A stretch of DNA of 64,000 nucleotides from Amia ocellicauda (lineage: Eukaryota; Chordata; Actinopteri; Amiiformes; Amiidae). The position numbers and the translations under genes were made by a program. Location of the stretch: positions 1 through 64,000 of the forward strand of contig NW_027102774.1 of NCBI RefSeq assembly GCF_036373705.1. The letters run 5' to 3'. Shown here in pieces: positions 49,131 to 59,627 of the stretch. Every line of letters begins with the position of its first letter. Positions within the stretch are counted from its first letter, which is position 1. The notes under the pieces were generated by a model, which saw only the letters and a program-made list of their open reading frames with translations, made no database searches and was not told where the DNA came from.

Positions 49131-49248
49131 GCTGGCAGCACCTGGTATTTCCAGAAGATCTCCCATCAAAGTACTGACCAGGTCCTGCCCCATTTAGTTT
49201 TTGAGATCTTCCGAGATCGGGCGCGTTCAGGACTGTGTGTCCGCAAAC
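49131..49248 (-). rRNA. 5S rRNA-like copy 78 (class I, diverged)
   Basis: TTTGATGGGAGATC; box A as in copy 68; T5. Confidence 0.67.
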
Positions 49249-49304
49249 CGAGAGGCCTGGTTGCATGATGTCTCTTAAAGGCTGGCGGGTATTGACGGAA
49301 CGTC

Positions 49305-49339
<35 letters not shown>

Positions 49340-49476
49340 AAAATGGATGGAAAAATATCAGTGCAGCAAAGGGTGTTGACAGTAGCTGGGTACGTGTACA
49401 ATACTTCAATTATATCTCCTCCGGACAGATAGAGAGTATTAAGAGCTACGATGAAGTTCCCCAGGAGACGTAAAAA

Positions 49477-49594
49477 GCTGGCAGCACCTGGTATTTCCAG
49501 GAGGTCTCACATTTAAGTACTGACCAGGTCCTGCCCCGTTTAGCTTCCGAGATCTGACAGGATCGGGCGCGTTCAGGACGGTGCGGCCGCAAGC
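49477..49594 (-). rRNA. 5S rRNA-like copy 79 (class II)
   Basis: TTAAATGTGAGACC; T5, like copy 7. Confidence 0.69.
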
Positions 49595-49805
49595 CGAGAT
49601 GTCTGGCTGCATGATGTCTCTTAAAGACTGGCGGGTATTGATGGAACTGCCAGCAAAAAAAAAAAAGAAAAATAGAGGGAAATATACCAGTGCAGCAAAG
49701 GGTGTTGAAAGTAGCCGGGTACGTGTACAATTCTTCAATTATATCTCCTGGAGACAGAAAGAGAGTATTAAGAGCTACGATGAAGTTACCCAGGAGACGT
49801 AAAAA

Positions 49806-49923
49806 GCTTGCAGCACCTGGTATTTCTAGGAGGTCTCCCATCCAAGTACTGACCAGGCCCTGCACCGTTTAGCTTCCGAGATCTGACGAGATCGGGCGCA
49901 TTCAGGACGGTGTGTCCACAAGC
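49806..49923 (-). rRNA. 5S rRNA-like copy 80 (class I)
   Basis: Canonical box C; T5; CGGTGCAGGG in box A. Confidence 0.76.
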
Positions 49924-50139
49924 AGAAAGCCCTGGCTGCATGATGTCTCTTAAAGGTTGGCGGGTATTGACGGAACTTCCAGCAAAAAAAAAAAAAAAAA
50001 AAAAAAATGGATGGAAAAATATCAGTGCAGCAAAGGGTGTTGACAGTAGCTGGGTACGTGTACAATACTTCAATTATATCTCCTCCAGACAGATAGAGAG
50101 TATTAAGAGCTACGATAAAGTTACCCAGGAGACGTAAAA

Positions 50140-50257
50140 GCTTGCAGCACCAGGTATTTCCAGGAGGTCTCACATTCATGTACCGACCAGGTCCTGCCCC
50201 GTTTAGCTTCCAAGATCTGACGAGATCGGGCGAGTTCAGGATGGTGTGGCCGCAAGC
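50140..50257 (-). rRNA. 5S rRNA-like copy 81 (class II)
   Basis: ATGAATGTGAGACC with GGTCGGTAC; T4. Confidence 0.69.
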
Positions 50258-50484
50258 CGAGACGCCTGGCTGCATGATGTCTCTTAAAGGTTGGCGGGTA
50301 TTGACGGAACTTCCAGCAAAAAAAAAAAAACAAAAAAAGAAAAAAGAAAAATGGATGGAAAAATATCAGTGCAGCAAAAGGTGTTGACAGTAGCTGGATA
50401 CGTGTACAATTCTTCAATTATATCTCCTGGAGACAGAAAGAGAGTATTAAGAGCTACGATGAAGTTACCCAGGAGACGTAAAAA

Positions 50485-50602
50485 GCTTGCAGCACCTGGC
50501 ATTTCTAGGAGGTCTCCCATCCAAGTACTGACCAGGCCCTGCCCCGTTTAGCTTCCGAGATCTGACAAGATCGGGCGCGTTCAGGATGGTGTGGCCGCAA
50601 GC
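50485..50602 (-). rRNA. 5S rRNA-like copy 82 (class I)
   Basis: Canonical box C; T5; AAATGCC for AAATACC. Confidence 0.77.
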
Positions 50603-50812
50603 CGAGATGCCTGGCTGCATGATGTCTCTTAAAGGCTGGCGGGTATTGACGGAACTGCCAGCAAAAAAAAAAAGAAAAATAGAGGGAAATATACCAGTGC
50701 AGCAAAGGGTGTTGAAAGTAGCCGGGTACGTGTACAATTCTTCAATTATATCTCCTGGAGACAGAAAGAGAGTATTAAGAGCTACGATGAAGTTACCCAG
50801 GAGACGTAAAAA

Positions 50813-50930
50813 GCTTGCAGCACCTGGTATTTCTAGGAGGTCTCCCATCCAAGTACTGACCAGGCCCTGCCCCGTTTAGCTTCCGAGATCTGACGAGATC
50901 GGGCGCATTCAGGACGGTGTGGCCACAAGC
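50813..50930 (-). rRNA. 5S rRNA-like copy 83 (class I)
   Basis: Array consensus; T5. Matches copies 17, 19 and 38. Confidence 0.78.
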
Positions 50931-51155
50931 CGAAAGGCCTGGCTGCATGATGTCTCTTAAAGGTTGGCGGGTATTGACGGAACTTCCAGCAAAAAAAAAA
51001 AAGAAAAAAAGAAAAAAGAAAAATGGATGGAAAAATATCAGTGCAGCAAAGGGTGTTGACAGTAGCTGGATACGTGTACAATACTTCAATTATATCTCCT
51101 CCAGACAAAGAGAGAGTATTAAGAGCTACGATAAAGTTACCCAGGAGACGTAAAA

Positions 51156-51273
51156 GCTTGCAGCACTAGGTATTTCCAGGAGGTCTCACTTTCATGTACT
51201 GACCAGGCCCTGCCCCGTTTAGCTTCCGAGATCTGACGAGATCAGGCGCATTCAGGACGGTGTGGCCGCAAGC
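51156..51273 (-). rRNA. 5S rRNA-like copy 84 (class II)
   Basis: GAAAGTGAGACC; T4. Matches copy 20. Confidence 0.7.
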
Positions 51274-51489
51274 CGAGAGGCCTGGCTGCATGTTGTCTCT
51301 TAAAGGTTGGCGGGTATTGACGGAACTTCCAGCAAAAAAAAAAAAAAAAAAGAAAAATGGATGGAAAAATATCAGTGCAGCAAATGGTGTTGACAGTAGC
51401 TGGGTACGTGTACAATACTTCAATTATATCTCCTCCAGACAGATAGAGAGTATTAAGAGCTACGATAAAGTTACCCAGGAGACGTAAAA

Positions 51490-51607
51490 GCTTGCAGCAC
51501 CAGGTATTTCCAGGAGGTCTCACATTCATGTACTGACCAGGTCCTGCCCCGTTTAGCTTCCGAGATCTGACGAGATCGGGCGCGTTCAGGATGGTGTGGC
51601 CGCAAGC
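51490..51607 (-). rRNA. 5S rRNA-like copy 85 (class II)
   Basis: ATGAATGTGAGACC; T4. Confidence 0.7.
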
Positions 51608-51826
51608 CGAGATGCCTGGCTGCATGATGTCTCTTAAAGGCTGGCGGGTATTGACGAATTTCCAGAAAAAAAAAAAAAAAAAAAATAGAAAAATGGAGGT
51701 AAAAATATCAGTGCAGGAAAGGGTGTTGAAAGTAGCCGGGTACGTGTACAATTCTTCAATTATATCTCCTGGAGACAGAAAGAGAGTATTAAGAGCTACG
51801 ATGAAGTTACCCAGGAGACGTAAAAA

Positions 51827-51944
51827 GCTTGCAGCACCTGGTATTTCTAGGAGGTCTCCCATCCAAGTACTTACCAGGCCCTGCCCCGTTTAGCTTCCGA
51901 GATCTGACGAGATCGGGCGCATTCAGGACGGTGTGGCCACAAGC
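51827..51944 (-). rRNA. 5S rRNA-like copy 86 (class I)
   Basis: Canonical box C; GGTAAGTACTTGG; T5. Confidence 0.77.
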
Positions 51945-52161
51945 CGAAAGGCCTGGCTGCATGATGTCTCTTAAAGGTTGGCGGGTATTGACGGAACTTC
52001 CAGCAAAAAAAAATAAAAAAATAGAAAAATGGAGGGAAAAATATCAGTGCTGGAAAGGGTGTTGAAAGTAGCCGGGTACGTGTACAATTCTTCAATTATA
52101 TCTCCTGCAGACTGAAAGAGAGTATTAAGAGCTACGATGAAGTTACCCAGGAGACGAAAAA

Positions 52162-52279
52162 GCTAGCAGCACCTGGTATTTCTAGGAGGTCTCCCATCCA
52201 AGTACTGACCAGGACCTGCCCCGTTTTGCTTCCGAGATCTGACGAGATCGGGCGCGTTCAGGACGGTGTGGCCTCAAGC
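52162..52279 (-). rRNA. 5S rRNA-like copy 87 (class I)
   Basis: Last copy before the Tc1 boundary. Canonical box C; T5; GCTAGC 3' end; GCAAAACGG in box A. Confidence 0.75.
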
Positions 52280-52504
52280 CAAGAGGCCTGGCTGCATGAT
52301 GTCTCTTAAAGGCTGGAGGGTATTGACGGAACTTCCAGCAAAAAAAAATGGATAAAGAAAAATGGAGGGAAAAATATCAGTGCAGCAATGGGTGTTGAAA
52401 GTAGCCGGGTACGTGTACAATACTTCAATTATATCTCCTCCAGACAGAAAGAGAGTATTAAGAGCTACGATGAACTCACCTAAAGGATTATTAGGAACAC
52501 CATA

Positions 52505-53065
52505 CTAATACTGTGTTTGACCCCCTTTCGCCTTCAGAACTGCTTTAATTCTACGTGGCATTGCTTCAACAAGGTGCTGAAAGCATTCTTTAGAAATGTT
52601 GGCCCATATTGATAGGATAGCATCTTGCAGTTGATGGAGATTTGTGGGATGCACATCCAGGGCACGAAGCTCCCGTTCCACCACATCCCAAAGATGCTCC
52701 ATTGGGTTGAGATCTGGTGACTGTGGGGGCCAGTTTAGTACAGTGAACTCATTGTCATGTTCAAGAAACCAATTTGAAATGATTCGACCTTTGTGACATG
52801 GTGCATTATCCTGCTGGAAGTAGCCATCAGAGGATGGGTACATGGTGGTCAAAAAGGGATGGACATGGTCAGAAACAATGCTCAGGTAGGCCGTAGCATT
52901 TAAACGATGCCCAATTGGTACTAAGGGGCCTAAAGTGTGCCAAGAAGACATCCCCCACACCATTACACCACCACCACCAGCCTGCACAGTGGTAACAAGA
53001 CATGATGGATCCATGTTCTCATTCTGTTTACGCCAAATTCTGACTCTACCATCTGAATGTCTCAC
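52505..53065 (-). pseudogene. Tc1 transposase, C-terminal catalytic part
   Basis: 186 residues, overlapping the N-terminal frame by 4 bp. Shows VMVWGMSSWHTLGPLV, FQQDNAPCHKGR (second Asp), LNWPPQSPDLNPMEHLWD (catalytic Glu of DD34E) and the KAKGGQTQY end. An internal deletion of roughly 30-35 codons relative to the family removes the first Asp, so the enzyme is dead though the element could be moved in trans. Confidence 0.88.
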
Positions 53066-53463
53066 CTCTTTTTCCTATTTGTAGTGGAGATGAGTGGTAC
53101 CCGGTGGGGTCTTCTGCTGTTGTAGCCCATCCGCCTCAAGGTTGTACGTGTTGTGGCTTCACAAATGCTTTGCTGCATACCTCGTTTGTAACGAGTGGTT
53201 ATTTCAGTCAAAGTTGCTCTTCTATCAGCTTGAATCAGTCGGCCCATTCTCCTCTGACCTCTAGCATCAACAAGGCATTTTCGCCCACAGGACTGCCGCA
53301 TACTGGATGTTTTTCCCTTTTCACACCATTCTTTGTAAACCCTAGAAATGGTTGTGCGTGAAAATCCCAGTAACTGAGCAGATTGTGAAATACTCAGACC
53401 GGCCCGTCTGGCACCAACAACCATGCCACGCTCAAAATTGCTTAAATCACCTTTCATTCCCAT
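53062..53463 (-). pseudogene. Tc1 transposase, N-terminal DNA-binding part
   Basis: 133 residues with the paired helix-turn-helix region (LSNFERGMVVGARRAGLSIS ... QLLGFSRTTISRVYKEW), a GRPR-hook-like basic stretch (SCGRKCLVDARGQRR) and a second HTH. It ends at STTNRKKR with a stop. The residues that normally follow, with the WSDES-type first catalytic Asp, are missing. Confidence 0.85.
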
Positions 53464-53613
53464 TCAGACATTCAGTTTGGAGTTCAGGAGATTGTCTTGA
53501 CCAGGGCCACACCCCTAAATGCATTGAAGCAACTGCCATGTGATTGGTTGATTAGATAATTGCATTAATGAGAAATCGAACAGGTGTTCCTAATAATCCT
53601 TTAGGTGAGTGTA

Positions 53614-53663
53614 TATGTATGTATGTGTATGTATGTCCAGTTGCTTTGACAATACAAATGAAA

Positions 53664-53708
<45 letters not shown>
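53614..53708. repeat. TGTA run, LINE-like tail and (GA)n
   Basis: TGTATG repeats, then CTTTGACAATACAAATGAAA/TGAATTGA as in the chimeric retroposons, then about 36 bp of GA. Confidence 0.85.
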
Positions 53709-53711
<3 letters not shown>

Positions 53712-53998
53712 TATGAGCTCCTAAAAAACATTTGTTTTTATACATAAGCGGATTTAATTTGTGATTTACAAATGAATATATAGCACTATAAACATACACA
53801 GAAGACATGGAATAGAAATTCAGAAGAAAAAGTATTCAAAAAATAATAATTTTAAGAGAAACACAAAAAGAAGAAAGCAGAGAGACAGTTCAGGAAGAAA
53901 AGTCAGAAAAGAAAAGCTGAAGACAAGAATTGGAGGTAAGAGACAAATAATTAAACAAAAAAATATGTATTAATAAAATAAATAAGCATTCTCAGTAG

Positions 53999-55873
53999 TT
54001 GACTCAGCCAATGAAAATGCAGAGCTCCGATTTGAATAGAGTGACAGTAGGAGAGAGCCCAACTGCCACTGAGACTGATAGAAATCTATCGAACAGCAGT
54101 CTGACTGCAGAGCTGCCTTTTGAAATCCGATACCCTGAAGACATTCGCTCTGCACAGGCTAAGAAGGACTACAAACAAGCTGTGATGAGAGCATCTCCTG
54201 AGACCCTCATCCTAGACTACACCGGTAAAGGAGAAAACAGGGTCAAGAACAATCTACTGTTCTACACCGCCTTTCACAAAACCCTGTGCCAGACATACCC
54301 CAATAACAACAAGAGGGGCATTAGCAGAGGCAGGCAGATCTCAGTGCTGGTAGAGAAAGACACAGACAGTGTGATGCTCACTTTTAATGTATACCACAAC
54401 GGGACCATCATGGTGCAGGGCAGCGAGAGCAGCCTGGACCAATTAGCTCTCGGCTTCCACACCTCAAAGCAGCAGACTGAGGTAGAGAAACAAGAGCCAG
54501 AGCCGGCCACCCTGCAGTCTGCCCCCAGCCACACGGAGCCAGACAGTGCCCCATCTCCCACAGACTGCCCCCCTGTCTCCCCAAAACTCTCCAGCAACAT
54601 TAAAACACTAAAGGAATGCCTATCAGTGCTGGAGCTGGAGTTTGCGGAGTTCAGGGAGCAGACCTTGAGCACCCTGGCCCAGACCTCCTTGTGTGATCAG
54701 CTCCGGGATGAGATGCACAGACTAAAGATGCAGCACAAGGCTGAGATCCATGAGCTGAGAGCAGCAGTGAGAGACCTGGAGGAGCAGAGCCAAACCCTGA
54801 GGACGGAGCTGCGCAGAGCGAGGGAGGAGCTGACCTGGACACCCCAGCACAGCTAGCTGAGGAGCCTGCAGAGCCAGCTGGAGGAGCTAAGAGAGGAGCT
54901 ACACATCACTGGAGCACAGAGACTGCACTGCACTGACCCCACAACACCTCCAACCCCTGACGCACCCACTGATCCACCCACACTCCCCACCACTCCTGAC
55001 ACACCCACTATCACCAGACCTGCCACTAATACACAACCCCCTGAAACGCCACTCCCCCAAAACACACCCGCTGCCCCCACCACTCCCGACACAAACCCGG
55101 AGTGGCAGGTCAATGCAGAGGTGGTCATTCTGAGCGAATCCAATGGGAAGTTCCTGGTTGAGAGGCGCCTCTTCCCTGGGCGAAAAGTGAAAAAGCTTTG
55201 GTGCTCCACAGCACAGAGAGCCCTGGAGCTGCTCTCCAAGAGGAGGCTTTGCCAAGTCAAACACATCCTCATCCACACCGGCACTAACGACCTGAGTGCC
55301 CGCAGGGGCGATGTGGCCTCAGCCCTGAGACAGGTAGCAACGAAAGCCACAGAGGAATTCCCAACTGCCAAAATTTCCATCTCCACACTGCTGCCCCGCA
55401 CAGACGTGCCCCTGCACATCATCCAGGCCATCAACGCAGAAGTGTCCCGAAGATGTGCCCTCCTCCCCAACGTCCACCTGGCACACCACTGAGACATCCA
55501 GCCACATCACCTGTATGACCACGTCCACCTCAACAAGACGGGTGTGAGGATCATCTCAAAGGTCCTCAAGGACACAACCCTGGGCCGAAACCCCACACAC
55601 CCCCACCTCGAGACCAGGAGCAAACCCCCCAGCCCCCGGCCACATCCCCAGCCACCGGCTCCACCCCAGCCCCAGCCCCTGAGACCCCGCGGCCCCATTC
55701 CCCACCCCCCCATCCCCAGAGGGCCCGTCCAGCACAGCAGAGCGGACAGCCGGGGACCAGCACAGCCACACAGCCACGCAGCAGCGGCTTCCAGAGCCTG
55801 GAGGCCCGATGCTGCCCAGCTGGCCCAGATAAGGCAACTCCTCAGTGTCATCTGTTCCACACTGCTGAGTTAA
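53999..55873 (+). pseudogene. LINE ORF1 with SGNH esterase domain
   Basis: One continuous frame of about 625 codons broken by two in-frame stops (TAG at 54854, TGA at 55490). Order: N-terminal domain (LPFEIRYPEDIRSAQAKKDY...), a coiled coil (about 54600-54900), a Thr/Pro-rich linker, an SGNH hydrolase domain (VVILSESNGKF at about 55119, HTGTNDL at about 55276, YDHVHLNKTG at about 55515) and a Pro-rich C-terminus. Such ORF1 proteins bind LINE RNA; the esterase role is not settled. Only single stops separate it from an open frame. Confidence 0.8.
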
Positions 55874-56084
55874 CTGAGCCTCAACACACATATATATGGT
55901 TGTGGAGATGGAGAGTAAGAAAAAATGTGATTTAATTATTCTGATATTTTGATGCAAAGATAAAATCTTTGAGTGATTATTATGTATATCCATATATAAT
56001 TATTAATAGTAATATAATATCAGTTGTAGACCACAAATTAAACTTTCTTATGTAGAAGAGACAAGTATAATAAAATATATTAAC

Positions 56085-59000
56085 ATGTCCTTTAAAATAA
56101 GCAGTTGGAATATGCAGGGTTTACGCTCCTCAACTTTTGGAATGAAGAGCACAGGCCCTGAACTGATCAACACTGTAAATAGTTCAGATGTTTTCATTCT
56201 TGTAGAGACTTGGTGCTGTGCAGATATGTCTATACACTGGATGGATACAATGGATACAGGGAGCTGATTGTGCCCTCCTATAAAAAACCCAAAGTCAGGT
56301 GTGGCAGGGCCTCGTGGGGGATTATCGTGTGGTACAGGGAGGAGCTCCGAGCAGCCCTATGCCCAGTACAGAGAGGAGACACACACCTGTGGATGAAAAT
56401 CAGAAAAGACACCCTACAAAATAACACAGATATATACCTATGTGCAATTTATATGCCACCCGCAGACTCCCCCTACTATAATGAGGAAGGCTTTCATGAG
56501 CTTCAAAACGAAATCTGCCACTTCCAGACCCTGGGCTCTGTACTGCTGTGTGGCGATCTCAATGCCAGGACTGGCAGAGAGATGGACTACATCAATACAG
56601 AGGGGAACACACACCTGTTCGGAGACTCCCCGCTGTGCCACACACACACCTCCACACTGACACAGCCACGACAGCGTGGTAAACAAGAGCAGGAAGCAGG
56701 TAGTGCGCCTATGTAAAAGCCTGGGTCTATATATCATCAATGGCAGGACCAGGGGGTACTCTCTGGGGAGATTCACATACTGCTCGGCTCTGGGCAGCAG
56801 TGTGGTGGACTACGCCATAACTGACCTGGACCCACAAGCCAACAATGCGTTTATAGTCAGACAACAATCTCCACTATCAGACCACAGCCAAATAACACTT
56901 TACCTAAAAAGATCAGCGCAGCCACAAGTCAGAGCCAAACTTCCCACAAAACTGGTCTCCCTGCCACCCAGTTAGAGATGGTCAGAGCCCAGCACAGAGA
57001 ACTACACAAGAGCCCTGAATAGTGATGAGATTGAAAACATGTTAGACAGATATCAATCCTCACACTATCAAATAAACCAAAACGGAATAAACTCAGCCAC
57101 CAAAACACTGAATGAAATATTTGAGAGACTGGCTTTAAAATCAAACATTAAAACAATTAAAAACCAAAATATGAAATCGTCTAAAAGAAAAAAAGAACAG
57201 TGGTGTGACCAGGAGTGTGAAACTTCTAGGAAACACCTGAGACATCTCTCCAACACTAAACACAGAGAGCCCGACAACCAGGAGGCTCGCCTACTGCCAG
57301 GCCCTGCGGCACTACAAGCAACTCCTCAGTAAGAAAAAAGACCACTATATGGGCAGAATAAATACCCCAAAAACAAAAAATGAAATACCAATTCAAAATG
57401 GAGAAATCTGGAAAACACACTTTGAAAAACTTTACCAAAATGTTGAAAACAATCCAAAGCCAGAACAGGTTAAAATATTAAAAAACCTAAATAAATTGGA
57501 AGAAATCATTAAGAATAACCAAAATCCCTTAGATAACCCATTTACAATACAGGAACTAAAACATCAACTCAAAATCCTCAAACCCAGGAAAGCCAGCGGC
57601 CCCGACAGCATCAGCCCTGAGATGCTGAAGCACAGCAGCCCGCAGCTGCAGGAGGCTCTGCTCAAACTCTTTAACCTGGTGCTGAGAGCCGGGTGTTTCC
57701 CTGAGGTCGGGAATCAAGGATTGATCACCCCGATTTTTAAAAGTGGAGACAAATTAGACCCCAATAACTACTGGGGCAGCTGTGTGAGCAGTAACCTGGG
57801 GAAGGTGTTCTGCAGTATCATCAACGCCCAGATACTGGCCTTCCTTACCAAGCACAGTGTCCTGAATAAGAGTCAGATTGGCTTCCTACCAAAACACAGC
57901 ACAACCGATCATATTTACACTCTACACACCCTCATAAATAAATATACCCAAAACAATAAAGGACAAATATTTGCCTGTTTTGTAGACTTTAGAAAGGCAT
58001 TTGACTCAATCTGGCACAAGGGATTATTTTATAAACTTCTACAGAGTGGTGTAGGGGGTAAAGTTTATGACATCATTAAATCAATGTATTCTGAAAACAA
58101 ATGCGGAGTTCAAATTGGCAACTCAAGAACAGAGTTCTTCACTCAGGGGCGGGGAGTGAGACAGGGCTGCAGTCTGAGTCCAACACTGTTCAACATCTAC
58201 ATCATCGAGTTGGCCACAGTGTTGGAGCAGTCTGACGCCCGCAGCCTAACTCTCCATGACACAGAGATCAAGTTCCTGCTCTATGCAGACGACCTGGTGC
58301 TGCTGTCGCCCACAGAGCAGGGGCTTCAGCAGAACCTGGCGCTGCTAGAGCAGTACTGTCAGAAAAGGGCCCTGGCAGTCAATCTGGACAAGACCAGAGT
58401 TATGGTTTTCCAGAAAAAAGCCCCATCTCAGGGAAACAGGTACCGCTTCACTCTGGGCAGCACTGGATTAGAGCACTGCACCAGATACAACTACCTTGGC
58501 CTGACCATCAGTGCGTCAGGGAGCTTCAGCCTGGCTATAAACGCATTAAAAGACAAGGCACGCTGGGCATTTTATGCCATAAAGACACAATTTGGGAAAA
58601 CAACAATACCAATAACTATTTGGATTAAAATATTAAACTCCATCATCCAACCAATCCTGCTATATGGGAGCGAAGTGTGGGGTCCCCTCATGAACCTCAA
58701 TAACAACAATTGGGACAAAAGCCCCATGGAAATATTCCACCTAGAATTTAATAAAAACATCTTACACGTACACAGAAACGCCCCCACGGCTCTGAGGCTC
58801 ACAGAGCCCGAACACACAATGACCAAAACAACAACAATTGGGAAAATTGACATGTACCTGAAAAGCAAATACACAAAAGATTAGAGACACGAATTAGAAT
58901 TACAAAACAAATTGGAATGCTACCGGGCCCTGAATAGAAACATTACATTGGCTGAATACTTAAAAATCCAAAATATAAAAGAGAGACAAAATCTAACTAA

Positions 59001-59313
59001 ATACAGGCTCAGTGACCACAGCCTCGCCATTGAAAAAGGCCGCTACAGAAAATTCTGGGTTGCCAGAGAAGAGCGGCTGTGCAGCCAGTGTGACCTAGGG
59101 GAGGTCGAAACACAGGCGCATTTCCTGCTGTCCTGCCCTAAATACACAAAAATCAGGGAGACATACTTTAAAATATTAAAAATGCATATCCCTGAGTTCA
59201 GCATGATCCCCGATTGCTGCAAACTCCCCGTCCTGCTGGGAGAGGAGGAGCGCACTGCCTTCTTAGCAGCGCAATATGTATCCACCTGCCACAGCCTGCG
59301 AGACAGTGTGTAG
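56085..59313 (+). pseudogene. LINE ORF2: endonuclease, reverse transcriptase, C-terminal zinc motif
   Basis: Start MSFKISSWNMQGLRS. Endonuclease residues: GDLNART at about 56560 and SDHSQI at about 56877. RT (about 57570-58420): KASGPDSISPEMLK, FVDFRKAFDSIWH, GVRQGCSLSPTLFNIYI, LYADDLVLLS. C-terminal CSQCDLGEVETQAHFLLSCP is a zinc-knuckle-like motif. Frame changes occur near 56215-56265, 56680-56715 and 57300-57348, with stops at 56973 and 58882. No RNase H domain recognised. Non-functional. Confidence 0.85.
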
Positions 59314-59578
59314 ACACCAGCCTGTGGCACTCCATTTGCAAAACAAAATAAAAACAGTGATTTTTCTGATGTCATGACACAAATTTTGATACAAACAACA
59401 AATATGGTTTATATCCTACTTAATTTTATTTCAATGTGTACTATATTTGTTCCACTGAATCTTGTATTGCAATGTTTTGTCTTGATTGATAGAACATTTG
59501 TATCTGCTTTGGCAATATTGTGATAGATCATGCCAATAAAGCACCTTTGAATTGAATTGAAATGAATTGACAGACAGA

Positions 59579-59583
59579 CAGAC

Positions 59584-59627
<44 letters not shown>

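Larger units (their letters stand above)
23376..52474 (-). repeat. 5S rDNA-like tandem array, 87 units of about 334 bp
   Basis: Unit (minus strand): spacer with a T10-T25 tract; TTTAAG at -31 to -25; a ~118-bp 5S-like gene; T3-T6 terminator. Start-to-start spacing is 320-347 bp, varying mostly with the T tract. The consensus differs from canonical vertebrate 5S at roughly 15 or more sites: helix I, box A (AAGCTAAACGGGGCAG), TCAG for TTAG, CCTCCTAGAAATACC. Paired changes keep helix I closed. Class I keeps box C GGATGGGAGACC; Ia reads GGATGGCTGACC; Ib reads ...GGGTGACC; class II reads GAATGTGAGACC or close, usually with only T4. There are 29 class II units. It could be a functional divergent 5S family or a 5S-derived satellite. 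Confidence 0.9.
52475..53613 (-). mobile_element. Tc1-like transposon, complete ends
   Basis: Terminal inverted repeats (CTCACCTAAAGGATTATTAG at the left, mirrored at 53586-53610) bound a ~1.14-kb element with a minus-strand transposase. The left end interrupts a 5S unit at CTACGATGAA; the right flank is TGTA microsatellite and not 5S. So the 5S array does not resume and a simple insertion into the array is not enough to explain the flanks. The left terminus lacks the outermost few bases. Confidence 0.9.
53709..59578 (+). mobile_element. Near full-length LINE with esterase-type ORF1
   Basis: About 5.9 kb: 5' UTR (53709-53998), ORF1, short spacer, ORF2, 3' UTR with AATAAA near 59535 and a (TTGAATTGAA)n tail. 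SGNH esterase in ORF1 and APE endonuclease plus RT in ORF2 place it in the CR1/L2/I-Jockey part of the LINE tree; clade not fixed by eye. Coding parts are interrupted but still close to intact, so insertion is fairly recent. Confidence 0.85.

Noticed and set aside
23376-52474. Hundreds of 60-280-codon open frames on both strands within the array
   Set aside because: They are translations of the repeated 5S gene and its spacer, recur in every unit, and show no protein family signal.
23376-52474. CRISPR-like regular spacing
   Set aside because: Units are 334 bp with nearly the whole unit repeated and contain a 5S gene; no short repeat/unique spacer pattern, and the sequence is eukaryotic.
23376-52474. 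5S-derived SINE (SINE3-like) copies
   Set aside because: Copies are in strict head-to-tail tandem with shared spacers, with no LINE-type tail or target duplications between them.
53104-53361. Plus-strand open frame across the Tc1 transposase
   Set aside because: Antisense shadow of the transposase N-terminus.
54274-55860. Minus-strand open frames opposite LINE ORF1
   Set aside because: Shadows of the GC-rich ORF1 coding strand.
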